A stretch of 64,000 nucleotides of DNA from Leptobacterium flavescens (GTDB lineage Bacteria > Bacteroidota > Bacteroidia > Flavobacteriales > Flavobacteriaceae): NCBI RefSeq assembly GCF_010671605.1, contig NZ_JAABOO010000002.1, forward strand, positions 806,001-870,000. Reading direction: 5' to 3'. How positions within the stretch are numbered: the stretch's first letter is position 1; each line of letters opens with the position of its first letter. Made by a program: the position numbers and the translations under genes. The notes beneath the pieces were generated by a model. That model was not told where the DNA came from. It worked only from the letters and a program-made list of their open reading frames with translations, and ran no database searches. This document shows positions 1-12,024 of the stretch, piece after piece.

Positions 1-2133
1 GTCTACTATCTGTATGAAGGAAAGCTTACCACTTCTGAGAATATAGATGATCCGGAATATTATATCCGGGTGAGAAAAGGGAAATTTGTACCCAAAAAGA
101 AGGTAATTGCAGGTTTCAGTAATATGTACATCGCCGATGTACCTACACCCATTGCAGTTCCTTTTGCATATTTTCCCTTAACCCAGAGCAGGACTTCGGG
201 ATTTATTTTCCCGACCTTCTCACAGTCTAATGAAAGAGGGTTCTTCCTCCAGAACGGGGGATATTATTTTGCGATCAGTGATTATTTTGACCTGGCTCTT
301 ACCGGGGATTATTTTACCAACGGAAGTTTCGGGGTACGTGCAGAGAGTACTTATGCACTTCGTTATCGTTTTACCGGAGGGTTGAGTTTCCGCTTCGAGA
401 ACAATATTACAAGTCAGCGTGGTTTCTCCGATTTCACCCAGCAACGTGTTTTTAATTTAAGATGGAGGCATACGCAGGATCCGAAAGCCAATCCGAATTC
501 CAGATTCTCTGCTTCGGTAAACGTTGGTAGTAGTCAGTTCTTCAGACAATCCCTGAACCAGCTGAACAACACGGGAGACTTTTTACAGAACACTCTGAGT
601 TCATCTATTTCATACACCAAGACCTTTCCTGCCTATCCGGCAGTGAACATAAGCCTTACGGCCACGCACAACCAGAATACGAATACAGAGATCATTAACC
701 TGACCCTGCCTACCCTGCAGGCCAGTGTGGAGAGGATCTTTCCGTTTGCACCTAAAGACAAACCCAAGAAAGGGCTTCTTCAAAATATTAACTTTCAGTA
801 CAATTTAAGAGGTGAGAACAGGATACAGACTACAGATTCTCTTTTTCTGACCAGTCAGATGTTTGACGATGCAGAGATCGGTGCAAGACACTCTATTCCT
901 ATCAACACCAATTTTAAGGTAGCCAAATATCTCAGTGTAAGTCTTAATGCCAATTATGACGACACCTGGGTTTTTGAAACGATACGAAGAAGGGATTTCG
1001 ATGCTGCTCTGGGTGAAGCCCCCATTGATACTATTGCCGGTTTTGACCGTTTTGCACAATATAGTTTAGGAGCCAGTTTGGGAACAACTCTCTATGGGAC
1101 TTTTAACTTTGGAGAGGATAAAAAAATACAGGCTATTCGTCATGTAATGAGGCCGTCGATCTCCTGGGGATACACTCCACCTTCGGATCGGTTATTTGAC
1201 GAGTACATTGATGAAAACGGCGAAGTTCAGCAGTTTACCCGTTTTGAAAACAGTATTCTCGGAAGGCCCAGTCTCGGGAGTGCCAACAATATAGGTATTA
1301 ACATCAGTAATACCCTGGAAGCAAAGGTCCGGAGCCGGGATACGACAGAAACCGAACCTAAAAAGATATCGCTCCTAAGCAGTTTGAATTTTAACACCGC
1401 TTATAATCTCGAAGCCGATTCCTTAAGATGGAGCCCGCTGAGGGTTACCGGAGGTACCAGGATCCTGGACAACAAGATGAGTATAAACTTCGGAGCTACA
1501 CTGGACCCCTATGCCATTGACAATAGCGGAAGAAGGATAAACACCTTTAATATAGACAACGGGGGAAGCTTATTCAGGCTCACGAATGCCAATGCTACAT
1601 TGAGTTATTCCCTCTCCAATAAGACCTTCCAGAGAAAAAAGAGAGGCGCAGAAGATGATGACAGTGGTAAATCTGTGGAGGAAGATGTAGATGATGCCTT
1701 TTTTGAGAGCGGTTTTGCCATTGGGCGGAACCAGCGGAGTTCCTTTGATGAAGATGATGACAGAGATCGGGAAAGGTCAGACAACACCCCCTATAACAGT
1801 GCCATTCCCTGGGATCTGCGGATCGGTTACAGCTTTGGATACAACAATTCTAACCGGCAAAATCAGGTTACCAATAACTCCATTCAGTTTAGCGGGAACG
1901 TAGAGCTCTCTCAGAAATGGAGGGTGCGGTTTTCTTCGAGTTATGATATTCTGGGGAAAGGATTCGGTTTTACCAATCTCGGATTTGAAAGGGATCTGGA
2001 TAGCTGGCGAATGAGTTTCGACTGGCAGCCTTTCAGAGAAAGCGGAACCTGGTTCTTCTTTATCGGGATCAAAGGATCTATCCTCAGCGATATTAAATGG
2101 GAAAAACGAAGAGATCCGGACAGAAGATTGTAA
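1..2133 (+). CDS. lptD: LptD-like LPS assembly outer-membrane protein, C-terminal part (5' end outside window)
   Basis: The frame is open from the first base, so the gene starts upstream of the window; 710 residues remain. LptD (OstA) is the outer-membrane beta-barrel that inserts lipopolysaccharide into the outer leaflet together with LptE. The visible part carries the conserved junction segment NMYIADVPTPIAVPFAYFPL near its start, followed by alternating aromatic and polar beta-strands rich in Tyr, Asn and Arg to the end, as expected for the barrel. Two Asp/Glu-rich stretches lie near 1642-1790 (for example DEDDDRDRERSD), probably one long extracellular loop. The last segment contains an FFFIGIKGS-like strand but then a charged tail. 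RidA follows 33 bases later on the same strand. Family assignment is by recognisable motif and topology; the missing N-terminal OstA domain cannot be checked here. Confidence 0.85.
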   Translation, partial: VYYLYEGKLTTSENIDDPEYYIRVRKGKFVPKKKVIAGFSNMYIADVPTPIAVPFAYFPLTQSRTSGFIFPTFSQSNERGFFLQNGGYYFAISDYFDLALTGDYFTNGSFGVRAESTYALRYRFTGGLSFRFENNITSQRGFSDFTQQRVFNLRWRHTQDPKANPNSRFSASVNVGSSQFFRQSLNQLNNTGDFLQNTLSSSISYTKTFPAYPAVNISLTATHNQNTNTEIINLTLPTLQASVERIFPFAPKDKPKKGLLQNINFQYNLRGENRIQTTDSLFLTSQMFDDAEIGARHSIPINTNFKVAKYLSVSLNANYDDTWVFETIRRRDFDAALGEAPIDTIAGFDRFAQYSLGASLGTTLYGTFNFGEDKKIQAIRHVMRPSISWGYTPPSDRLFDEYIDENGEVQQFTRFENSILGRPSLGSANNIGINISNTLEAKVRSRDTTETEPKKISLLSSLNFNTAYNLEADSLRWSPLRVTGGTRILDNKMSINFGATLDPYAIDNSGRRINTFNIDNGGSLFRLTNANATLSYSLSNKTFQRKKRGAEDDDSGKSVEEDVDDAFFESGFAIGRNQRSSFDEDDDRDRERSDNTPYNSAIPWDLRIGYSFGYNNSNRQNQVTNNSIQFSGNVELSQKWRVRFSSSYDILGKGFGFTNLGFERDLDSWRMSFDWQPFRESGTWFFFIGIKGSILSDIKWEKRRDPDRRL

Positions 2134-2166
2134 AATTCTATTTTTAAATAACCATACAATTTTATT

Positions 2167-2547
2167 ATGAAAAAGATCATCAAAACAGATAAAGCTCCTG
2201 CACCTCTGGGGCCTTATAATCAAGCCGTTCTTAGCGGAAATACCTTATATCTTTCCGGACAGATCCCGATAGATCCTAAAACCGGAGAAATGGTACAATC
2301 GGGGATCGAGGACGAAACCAGACAGGTAATGGAGAACCTTAAAGCGGTTCTGGAAGAAGCCGGAATGAACTTTGAAAATGTGCTTAAAACCTCCATCTTC
2401 CTGAGTGATATGAACAATTTTGCTTCGGTGAACGGAGTTTACGGTTCCTATTTTAATGAAGATACCGCACCTGCACGGGAAACCGTGGAAGTTGCCAATC
2501 TTCCGAAATATGTAAATGTGGAGATCTCAATGATCGCATCTAAATAA
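2167..2547 (+). CDS. ridA: RidA family enamine/imine deaminase
   Basis: The 126-residue product matches RidA (YjgF/YER057c/UK114) in length and sequence. RidA proteins are cytosolic trimers that hydrolyse reactive 2-aminoacrylate and other enamines released by PLP enzymes such as threonine dehydratase, protecting other PLP enzymes. The substrate-binding arginine of the family is present (Arg104 in APARETVEVA), as is the GQIP segment at 31-34. The gene lies 33 bases after the LptD-like gene and is followed by a strong hairpin terminator, so it is probably the last gene of that transcript. Nothing about it looks unusual. Confidence 0.95.
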   Translation: MKKIIKTDKAPAPLGPYNQAVLSGNTLYLSGQIPIDPKTGEMVQSGIEDETRQVMENLKAVLEEAGMNFENVLKTSIFLSDMNNFASVNGVYGSYFNEDTAPARETVEVANLPKYVNVEISMIASK

Positions 2548-2548
2548 T

Positions 2549-2578
2549 AAAAAAGCCACTTTTCAGTGGCTTTTTTTT
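2549..2578. terminator. Bidirectional rho-independent terminator between ridA and the BadF-type kinase
   Basis: AAGCCACT and AGTGGCTT pair over eight bases around a four-base loop, with an A run on the left and a T run on the right. It can serve ridA on the plus strand and the convergent kinase gene on the minus strand. Confidence 0.9.
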
Positions 2579-2581
2579 GTT

Positions 2582-3436
2582 TTAATGGAATACCGCCTGA
2601 TGGTATTTTACCAGGCCGTCTATAGGTCTTCTCAGTATATTTCCAGGTTTTAGATTATTTTCTTTAAGTATGGCTCTTAGTTCATCCTGAAGATAGTACG
2701 CTATACTCCCGACAAAATTCACAGGCACATGTTCTGCCTCCTTAAACTGACGGATAAAATTATCTATAAAGAGCTGAGCACCCTTCTTTATAAGTTTCTG
2801 ACAATAGTCTTCGTTCTTGTTCTGAATTATAAACTTGGCAAAAGTAGCCAGATAGGTATTCGGATTGGGCTGTTTGTACAGGTTATTTTTAATAACATCG
2901 GCATCCAGGTCGTATTCCTGCTCGAATTTCTTGACCAGTTGCAATGGCATTTTATTAAAATAAAAATCCCTGATCAACTGTCGCCCGAAGTAATTCCCGC
3001 TGCAATCATCCATTAAGATATATCCAAGGGAATGCACTTTCTGATACAACTGATTCCCGTCAAAATAACAACAGTTAGAACCTGTTCCGAGGATACATAC
3101 AACCGCCTGCTCATCCGGAGCAGTAGTTGCATAAGCCGCAGCATAGGTATCTTCTTTGACGGAGATCTCGGCATTTACAAAGTAGGCCTGGAATATATCT
3201 GTCAAATAATTTTTCATTCTGATGGTCCCGCAGCCGGCGCCGTAAAAGAACAGACGACTTATTTCCTTTCTGTGCTTGGACAATTCAAAATTATTTGCCA
3301 ATCGCTCATCTATGATCTCCCTGGTCAGGACTTCAGGACTTAAGCCTAAAGTTTGCGTCATAAACAATTGATTTCCATCTTCGTCAAGGGCAATCCAATC
3401 GGATTTTGTTGCCCCACTGTCTACTATTAATACCAT
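2582..3436 (-). CDS. BadF/BadG-type ATPase, N-acetylglucosamine kinase-like
   Basis: The 284-residue protein belongs to the ASKHA sugar-kinase fold, in the BadF/BadG/BcrA/BcrD group that includes eukaryotic N-acetylglucosamine kinase. The first phosphate loop is visible at the N-terminus (VDSGATKSDW, residues 5-14) and the second near residue 117 (GTGSNCCYFDG). Glycine-rich GAGCG at about 67 may be the adenosine-side loop. The gene is third in a leftward set after pfkA and gap, 62 bases after gap, so co-transcription with glycolysis is likely but not proven. By context a role in phosphorylating an amino sugar or other hexose that enters glycolysis fits; the true substrate is not readable from sequence. 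Confidence 0.8.
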   Translation of the reverse strand: MVLIVDSGATKSDWIALDEDGNQLFMTQTLGLSPEVLTREIIDERLANNFELSKHRKEISRLFFYGAGCGTIRMKNYLTDIFQAYFVNAEISVKEDTYAAAYATTAPDEQAVVCILGTGSNCCYFDGNQLYQKVHSLGYILMDDCSGNYFGRQLIRDFYFNKMPLQLVKKFEQEYDLDADVIKNNLYKQPNPNTYLATFAKFIIQNKNEDYCQKLIKKGAQLFIDNFIRQFKEAEHVPVNFVGSIAYYLQDELRAILKENNLKPGNILRRPIDGLVKYHQAVFH

Positions 3437-3498
3437 ATCATTTTTTTAAATATGGCCTTTACCCCCACAGGTAAAAACCTCAATCGTTTTTCCTCATT

Positions 3499-5513
<2,015 letters not shown>

Positions 5514-5541
5514 TATATTTCGTTTAGAAAAGTAAAGCTAC

Positions 5542-5549
5542 CAAACTTA
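5542..5549 (-). promoter_or_regulatory. Putative -7 box for pfkA-gap
   Basis: Minus strand TAAGTTTG matches the Bacteroidota -7 consensus TAnnTTTG 28 bases before the pfkA start. No TTTG -33 box is found at the right distance. The rest of the 246-base gap (5514-5759) is AT-rich and shows no gene. Confidence 0.45.
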
Positions 5550-5759
5550 TTTTACTTTTTAAGTATAGTCTGATCTAATTTTTGCGCCTTCTAAAATTTC
5601 AAACGTTTTCGTTAATAATTTTTTTTAATTCTCATGTTTAAAGAGGGTTATAGAAGCATAAAAACTACCCTTTAAACCGATTTTATTTCCGGTTTTACTC
5701 GTAAAAAACACATTTGGAATTTTGCGTACGGGAAAGAAGGTAACTTCCCGAAGGGGGAA

Positions 5760-8700
5760 TTATTTTTTGTTTTGAGAAGAGGATTTTTTCTTCTTCTTGG
5801 GAGAAAAATTCAGTAAGTCATCCTTTACAACTTCCTGGGTTTCGGGTTTCTTCTTTTTCTCCTCTTTTTTAGCATCGGATTTCTTGAAAATTTTACGCAT
5901 TAATTGCTTAAACGTATCGAATTCTACCTGGTAGGAAAGACCAACCCCCTGGGTATACCCTATCTGATCGGATAAAAACTGCTGTATTTCGTTTTCCTTA
6001 TTAAATATTTTAGCACTCAGGCTCCCGTCTTCGTTAAGGAGGATCTGCACTTCCACATCTCCTGCCACCACAGATTCTGTTACTCCCCCGATCGGCACCC
6101 CTATCTTACCATTAATTAGGATACGTTCATTGATCTGTGTAGAGACCGTTACCCCGAACCTGTCCTCGGTATTGATCCCCAGAGGGCTCCTGTCTCCCTG
6201 TTCATAGGAAACACCAATATTTAATTTATCATTATCGCCGTTCAGGATATCGTTAATAAGACTCGAAGCCGTTTCTATCAGGTTTCCGGTAAGTGCCTGT
6301 TGCGTAATACTCACCTCATTAATAAAGGTCCCCTGCGATAAAAGGGATAATGCCTGAAGCTCCCTTCTGTTCTTATCTTCAAGCCTGTAGTTAAGCTCAG
6401 AAACCGTTACGGCATTGGTATTGGGGAATTGTATTTCATATTCTATGGTAGGCTGAAGTAACTCTCCCTCCAGTTTTATGACCACATCCGTATCGATCTT
6501 CCTTGTTACAGAAGCATTATCCAGCAAGACGGCCGGATTAGCCGACGTTGAATAAACCGCCTGTAAGTTTACATTCGCCTTTAGCGGATCTCCATCCCAG
6601 TTGATGGTTCCGTTGGGAAGCACCGTAAATTTCTTATCCAGTAAACCTTTATACTTAAAATTATATATTCCGCTATAGGTAAGGAAGTCACCCCACATCC
6701 TGAATTTACCATTGGTGTTGATCTCTATCAGAAGGTTCCCCGCTCCTCTTCCTCTCAGCGTACTTCCCGATTTCCGGTCTACCACGATCTCTACTTCGGC
6801 GTTGTCATTCACATCAAGATCGAACTCCAGCTCCAGTCCCTGGTACTCTGCCAACTCCCGCTGATTTCTTTCCTCAATGGTTTCATTTTTGTTGACGAAA
6901 TTGATAAAGGAAGAATCTCCGATCGAGGTCACATCGCTGATCGGGATCTTAAAGGAGGTTCCTTCCTCTGTTCTGGCATTCACCTTTATGGTAAGAGCAT
7001 CCGTAAGTCCGAAAATATCGGCTTCCCCACTAATAAATCCGGTTCCGTAGTACAATTCATCCTCACTGAATTCGGTATCCAGCACCAGGAATCTTCCTCC
7101 GTTGGTATTCAGCTTCAGGTTGAGGAACCAATCCTCGAAATTGGTATGAGTGATCGTTCCGTTCAGCAGGGCGCCTGTACTGTACTTGGTATCTGTAAGC
7201 GCCACATTATCGAATTCTATGGTCTGATCGTGAAGCTTTACACTGGCCTGTTCATTAAAGTTCAGGTCAACATTAAGATAAGGTACTTTCAGCCCGGCCT
7301 CGTTCAGTCTGAGTTGTCCTCGTATATCCGGGTTTCGCAAAGGTCCCGTGATCCGGGCTTCTCCCGAAACAAAGCCCCGTATATCGGATATGACGTCTTC
7401 TCCCAGCGGACTAAAGGGTTCGAGATCCAGATTATCTATATAGGCCTGCAGGTCTACAATAGCATCCTTGGTATCGAAGTTGGCTTTTCCAATGATCCGC
7501 AACTGTTCCCTGAAACTATTGAATAAGCCTGCATCTACCGTGTATTCTGTAATACTCTCACTTCCTATGATACCTATATCTAAAGTTCCCAGATCAAAAT
7601 TATTAAGAGAAAAATGATCTATGACCAGATTGGACGAGGGGAAATAATTGCTGTTCCGCTGAAGGATATTAAGCTCCCCGTTCACCACCCCGTTCATAGA
7701 CAGGCTATCTATGGTAGGAGTAATCTTGTCCAGGGCCACCTTTTTAAACTGAAGCTTAATGTTCTTGTATGTAGAATCGATAAGTACTCCACGGAGGTTG
7801 ATCTGTTCCTCTCCGAAGGTCATATCTATCTCGTCTACATCAATACTGTCGAGGGTACGGTTAAAAACCACCCTGTTCTTACTGTTATTGTTTTTATTAA
7901 GCAGCCATTTGGTTCCCTTAAAGCCCACATCCGATCTCTTAAGCCCGATCACCGATCTGTTCTTCTTATTAAAGGTGTGGTAGAAGTTAAGATTGTATAT
8001 GTCTGTATAATCATCTCCTCCCTTAAACTCCGTTCTAAAGAATAAGGTGTCTTTTACTGTAGCGTTGATCAGGTTAAAATCGGTTACTTTATAGAAACCT
8101 GCATCTATATCTTTTACCGCCACATAGGTGTTGAATAAAGGGTTCTTGTTGTCTATCTGAACATTTACATCGTCAAAACTTTTCCCGAAAGCGTCAATTC
8201 TCGGGGATTTAAATGTGAGTTTAAAATCGCCTTCATCAGCAACTACCTTCCCTCTGATAAAGGTGTTCTTTCCGAACCTGACATCCGGATAAAAAACCTC
8301 AACGATCTTATTGTAGATCTTCAGGTTAAAATCCATATACTGCCCGGAAGTCACTTCACTGGGGTTGTAATTGGTATAAATACTTCCGATAGAATTTTCT
8401 ATCAGCTTCCGCAGTTCTACAATGTAAAATTTCCCCTTAATGTTTCCGGTGATAAAATCGGGAGAATTAATCGTGAGTTCCCTTTCCTCCCCGGTAAAGG
8501 ACGAGGTTACTTTAAAATCTTCAAAATAATAGCTATCGGTCTGATTGGTGTAATTGGTTTTAGTAAAAGTGATCTCCCCTTCTACATTATCCAGGGAGTT
8601 ACCGGTCATATTAATATCTATATTCCCCTTAAAGACAGAAGTACTGTCTGTAGTGATGATATTCAGCTTTTTAAAATCGGCATAATCAACAGAGGCTATG

Positions 8701-10208
8701 AAGTTAAATTTATTCTTCTCCTGAGAGAGATCTGCCAGTCCTTTAAAATTAAATTTAAAGTTCGGATCCCTGGAGATCATGTTCCCGTCAAACAACTGAT
8801 CTTTCAATACTCCTGAAACATCGATATTGGTATAATCGTATTCGTTGTATCTGATCTTTAAAATTTTACCGATAACCTCCGTATTCAGGGTTTCCTGGGT
8901 AAAACCGCTTCCGTCTACGTTAAAGTCGAGGGTTGCCTGACCTAGATCGGGGTCGTTGAGAAACTTCCCGAGATCGAAATCTATAAAAGAAACAAAGCCT
9001 TTGTAAGAGGCATTGTCTATATCGTCTATATGTGTCAGTTCCATATTGGAATAGCTCGTTCCCAGATCGGTAAAAAGAGTGATCGATGCATTGATGTCTT
9101 CTTCAGTGATCACCGAGCTTCCGTTGATGGTAAAATAGCCGAGCTTGGCAAAAGACGAGGGAAGGTTGTTCCCAAGAATATCCGGCAATAATGCCTTTAG
9201 CTCATAATAACTGGAGGAAACATTCTCTATTCCCGCATCCAGTTTAAAATCGGCTGAAGAGGTAAATATATTATGGAAATTAAAATCACCCCTGATAATA
9301 GATCTATCCGACTTCAGGTCGGTATTAAGGGCGGTAAAGTTATTCAGCACCCCTTCTATCTCCGTAGAAAAAGTAACTGTTTTGGTCCTTCCGAATTCAT
9401 TGTAAAAATGATTGACTTCTTCCAGTGCTACCGTCGATTCGTTAAATTTAGCCGACACCTTTACTGCATTGAGGAAATTCGCAAAATCTTCACGCCTGTA
9501 ATTAAAGACCAGTTCTCCTTTAAGCTCCGACTTGGGTGTTTTAATACTCAGATCATCAAAACGCATCTGCTTAAGGGTATAGGTAAAATCTGTGTTCAGA
9601 TCTTCCATTTCCAGTTCGCGGTCTGACGTAAAGCCCAGTTTACGGATCAACCCGTTAACATTGGGACCTTCAATTTTAAAATCGTTTACCCTGGCCCTCA
9701 GATCGGAAAAATCCAAAATCTTTTCAGGATCCGTGTTTTCATCGATCAGTCTGAACTTACTTTTGTTCATTCTGATGAGAGAAGAAGTGAGTAAAAAAGA
9801 CGAAGAGGTAGATGTAGTATCCTCCTCTCCTTCCAGTTTTGCCACAAAAATATCGAGATTGGTGTCCCGCTCTCCCTCATAGGTCTTGAGGTTAAAGGTG
9901 AGTTCATCAATATCGATAGTTCCGAACTCAAGCTTCCCGTTTATGGCATTCCTGGCGCTTAAGATAGAAGTGTTCAGGCGATCGATATAGATAAGTGTAT
10001 CTTTTTTATAATCCTGAACATATACTCCCTTTAGGGCTACCTGGCCTAAAAGCGACAGGTCTACTTTATCAATGGAGATGTTCGTATTGTAATCTTTGTT
10101 AAGGGAATTGGTAAGGCGTCTTGCAATACCGTTCTGAACCGCCGGGATAGAAAAAACGATGACAACCACAAAGAGCAATATTAAAATTGCCAAAAGGGTT
10201 CTCAACAA
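5760..10208 (-). CDS. tamB: TamB-like translocation and assembly module protein (AsmA/DUF490 family)
   Basis: The 1482-residue protein begins with one membrane helix (about residues 3-22, LLAILILLFVVVIVFS) and continues as a very long run of short amphipathic beta-strands, the layout of TamB/AsmA-like bridge proteins. These span the periplasm and are implicated in phospholipid transport to, or protein assembly at, the outer membrane. The C-terminal third (about 1060-1420) fits the DUF490/TamB domain, with an INTNGKFRMWGDFLTYSGIY-type segment and a strongly conserved glycine pattern. The last 50 residues are Lys-rich and look disordered. No TamA lies beside it; an Omp85-like protein is at 24.2-25.4 kb. 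It is divergent from tsaD with a 75-base gap. Confidence 0.9.
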   Translation of the reverse strand: MLRTLLAILILLFVVVIVFSIPAVQNGIARRLTNSLNKDYNTNISIDKVDLSLLGQVALKGVYVQDYKKDTLIYIDRLNTSILSARNAINGKLEFGTIDIDELTFNLKTYEGERDTNLDIFVAKLEGEEDTTSTSSSFLLTSSLIRMNKSKFRLIDENTDPEKILDFSDLRARVNDFKIEGPNVNGLIRKLGFTSDRELEMEDLNTDFTYTLKQMRFDDLSIKTPKSELKGELVFNYRREDFANFLNAVKVSAKFNESTVALEEVNHFYNEFGRTKTVTFSTEIEGVLNNFTALNTDLKSDRSIIRGDFNFHNIFTSSADFKLDAGIENVSSSYYELKALLPDILGNNLPSSFAKLGYFTINGSSVITEEDINASITLFTDLGTSYSNMELTHIDDIDNASYKGFVSFIDFDLGKFLNDPDLGQATLDFNVDGSGFTQETLNTEVIGKILKIRYNEYDYTNIDVSGVLKDQLFDGNMISRDPNFKFNFKGLADLSQEKNKFNFIASVDYADFKKLNIITTDSTSVFKGNIDINMTGNSLDNVEGEITFTKTNYTNQTDSYYFEDFKVTSSFTGEERELTINSPDFITGNIKGKFYIVELRKLIENSIGSIYTNYNPSEVTSGQYMDFNLKIYNKIVEVFYPDVRFGKNTFIRGKVVADEGDFKLTFKSPRIDAFGKSFDDVNVQIDNKNPLFNTYVAVKDIDAGFYKVTDFNLINATVKDTLFFRTEFKGGDDYTDIYNLNFYHTFNKKNRSVIGLKRSDVGFKGTKWLLNKNNNSKNRVVFNRTLDSIDVDEIDMTFGEEQINLRGVLIDSTYKNIKLQFKKVALDKITPTIDSLSMNGVVNGELNILQRNSNYFPSSNLVIDHFSLNNFDLGTLDIGIIGSESITEYTVDAGLFNSFREQLRIIGKANFDTKDAIVDLQAYIDNLDLEPFSPLGEDVISDIRGFVSGEARITGPLRNPDIRGQLRLNEAGLKVPYLNVDLNFNEQASVKLHDQTIEFDNVALTDTKYSTGALLNGTITHTNFEDWFLNLKLNTNGGRFLVLDTEFSEDELYYGTGFISGEADIFGLTDALTIKVNARTEEGTSFKIPISDVTSIGDSSFINFVNKNETIEERNQRELAEYQGLELEFDLDVNDNAEVEIVVDRKSGSTLRGRGAGNLLIEINTNGKFRMWGDFLTYSGIYNFKYKGLLDKKFTVLPNGTINWDGDPLKANVNLQAVYSTSANPAVLLDNASVTRKIDTDVVIKLEGELLQPTIEYEIQFPNTNAVTVSELNYRLEDKNRRELQALSLLSQGTFINEVSITQQALTGNLIETASSLINDILNGDNDKLNIGVSYEQGDRSPLGINTEDRFGVTVSTQINERILINGKIGVPIGGVTESVVAGDVEVQILLNEDGSLSAKIFNKENEIQQFLSDQIGYTQGVGLSYQVEFDTFKQLMRKIFKKSDAKKEEKKKKPETQEVVKDDLLNFSPKKKKKSSSQNKK

Positions 10209-10243
10209 TATTTTTCTAAGTTTTTTGATAGCGGTTTATGTTT

Positions 10244-10251
10244 TACTTTTG
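10244..10251 (+). promoter_or_regulatory. Putative -7 box for tsaD
   Basis: TACTTTTG matches TAnnTTTG 32 bases before the tsaD start. A TTTG lies at 10224-10227, giving a short 16-base spacer. Confidence 0.5.
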
Positions 10252-10283
10252 CAACAGTACAATTATTATTCCAAATTCATTGA

Positions 10284-11306
10284 ATGGATACTTCTAAAAT
10301 TTACATCCTTGCTATTGAATCATCCTGTGATGACACATCGGCGGCTATATTGTTCAACGGAAAAATATTATCTAATGTTGTTGCCAATCAGAAAATTCAC
10401 GAGGAATATGGCGGTGTTGTTCCGGAACTTGCTTCCAGAGCACATCAACAAAATATCGTACCGGTTGTTCATCAGGCTTTAGTTAAGGCAAATATCGACA
10501 AAAAACAGTTATCAGCCATAGCTTTTACGCGCGGACCCGGCTTAATGGGATCATTACTTGTCGGAACTTCATTTTCCAAGTCGCTGGCCCTGGGTCTGGA
10601 CATTCCCCTGATAGAAGTAAACCATATGCAGGCACACATTCTGGCACACTTTATAGAGGAGGAAGAACAGAGCAAACCTTCCTTTCCTTTTCTGGCCATG
10701 ACCATCAGTGGTGGGCATACGCAGATCGTAAAAGTGAATCACTATTTTGACATGGAGGTTATCGGAGAAACCATTGATGATGCCGTGGGGGAAGCTTTCG
10801 ATAAAAGTGCCAAAATACTCGGACTCCCCTATCCCGGAGGTCCTTTGATAGATAAACATGCACAAAAAGGGAATCCGAAAGCCTTCTCATTTACCAAGCC
10901 AAGAGTGGACGGGCTTAATTTTAGCTTCAGCGGTTTAAAGACAGGGATCCTGTATTTTATCCAGGGAAAACTAAAGGAGAACCCAAATTTTATTGAGGAG
11001 AACCTGGACGATATCTGTGCATCCATCCAGTATACCATTATCGAGATCTTAAAGGACAAACTCAAAAAGGCGGTGAAGGAAACAGGTATAAAACAGATCG
11101 CTATCGGAGGTGGAGTTTCCGCCAATTCGGGAGTAAGAGCCATGCTGAAAGACGGGGAGTCCCGTTACGGATGGAAAAGTTTTGTTCCTAAATTTGAATA
11201 TTGCACCGATAATGCAGCTATGATAGCCATTGTAGGTTATTTAAAATACCTGGAAGGGAATTTCTCCGATGAGACGGTAACCGCCAAAGCCAGGTATTCA
11301 ATTTAA
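10284..11306 (+). CDS. tsaD: tRNA N6-adenosine threonylcarbamoyltransferase
   Basis: TsaD (YgjD/Kae1) transfers the threonylcarbamoyl group to A37 of ANN-decoding tRNAs, acting with TsaB and TsaE. The 340-residue length is normal. The ASKHA nucleotide-binding start ESSCDDTSA is at residues 12-20 and the metal-binding HxxxH pair is His114/His118 in NHMQAH. The GGGVSANSG segment near 275 is the second nucleotide-binding glycine loop. The gene is followed ten bases later by rsmE, so the two RNA-modification genes form an operon. Divergent from tamB. Confidence 0.97.
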   Translation: MDTSKIYILAIESSCDDTSAAILFNGKILSNVVANQKIHEEYGGVVPELASRAHQQNIVPVVHQALVKANIDKKQLSAIAFTRGPGLMGSLLVGTSFSKSLALGLDIPLIEVNHMQAHILAHFIEEEEQSKPSFPFLAMTISGGHTQIVKVNHYFDMEVIGETIDDAVGEAFDKSAKILGLPYPGGPLIDKHAQKGNPKAFSFTKPRVDGLNFSFSGLKTGILYFIQGKLKENPNFIEENLDDICASIQYTIIEILKDKLKKAVKETGIKQIAIGGGVSANSGVRAMLKDGESRYGWKSFVPKFEYCTDNAAMIAIVGYLKYLEGNFSDETVTAKARYSI

Positions 11307-11316
11307 ATATTTTTTT

Positions 11317-12024
11317 ATGCAGCTTTTTTACAATCCGGCTATAGATCCTTCTACCCGTACTTATACCTTCGACAGAGAGGAAAGTAAACATATCATTAAA
11401 GTACTGAGGAAAAAAGAAGGCGATATTATTCATATTACCAACGGACAAGGCTGGTTGTTCAAAGCCGAAGTACAGATAGCCGATATAAAAAAATGTATTG
11501 TAAATATCACAGATAGCGAATTACAACCTCCTTCTAAATACAAGCTTCATATGGCGGTAGCTCCGACCAAAATGAATGAACGCTATGAATGGTTTCTCGA
11601 AAAAGCAACGGAGATCGGGATCCATGAAATTACACCGGTCATCTGTAAACATTCGGAGCGGAAGCAGATAAAGGCTTCCCGCTTTGAGAGGATATTACAA
11701 TCGGCTATGAAACAATCCCTCAGCTGTTATCTCCCTAAACTCAATGAAGCAATTCCGCTGGCTCAGTTCTTAAGCCAGGAAAACGGGAATGAGAAGTTAT
11801 TTATAGCTCATTGTGAGGAAACGGAACGAACCAATTTAAAAGACACATTAAAAGCAGAGGAAGATTCTCTTATTCTCATAGGCCCCGAAGGCGATTTTTC
11901 GAAGGATGAGATAGAACTGGCAAAAAAAAACGGGTTTCTCCCGCTCATGTTAGGAGAAACCCGGCTACGTACAGAGACTGCGGCTGTTGTAGCATGCCAT
12001 AGCGTAGCTTTTATAAATCTATAA
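11317..12024 (+). CDS. rsmE: 16S rRNA m3U1498 methyltransferase RsmE
   Basis: The 235-residue protein matches RsmE, a SPOUT-class enzyme that methylates N3 of U1498 in 16S rRNA using S-adenosylmethionine. An N-terminal PUA-like region (residues 1-70) precedes the SPOUT knot; the knot signatures IGPEGDFS (near 188) and LGETRLRTETA (near 212) are both present. It follows tsaD closely and its stop overlaps the convergent DUF1223 gene by six bases, leaving no room for a separate terminator. Confidence 0.96.
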   Translation: MQLFYNPAIDPSTRTYTFDREESKHIIKVLRKKEGDIIHITNGQGWLFKAEVQIADIKKCIVNITDSELQPPSKYKLHMAVAPTKMNERYEWFLEKATEIGIHEITPVICKHSERKQIKASRFERILQSAMKQSLSCYLPKLNEAIPLAQFLSQENGNEKLFIAHCEETERTNLKDTLKAEEDSLILIGPEGDFSKDEIELAKKNGFLPLMLGETRLRTETAAVVACHSVAFINL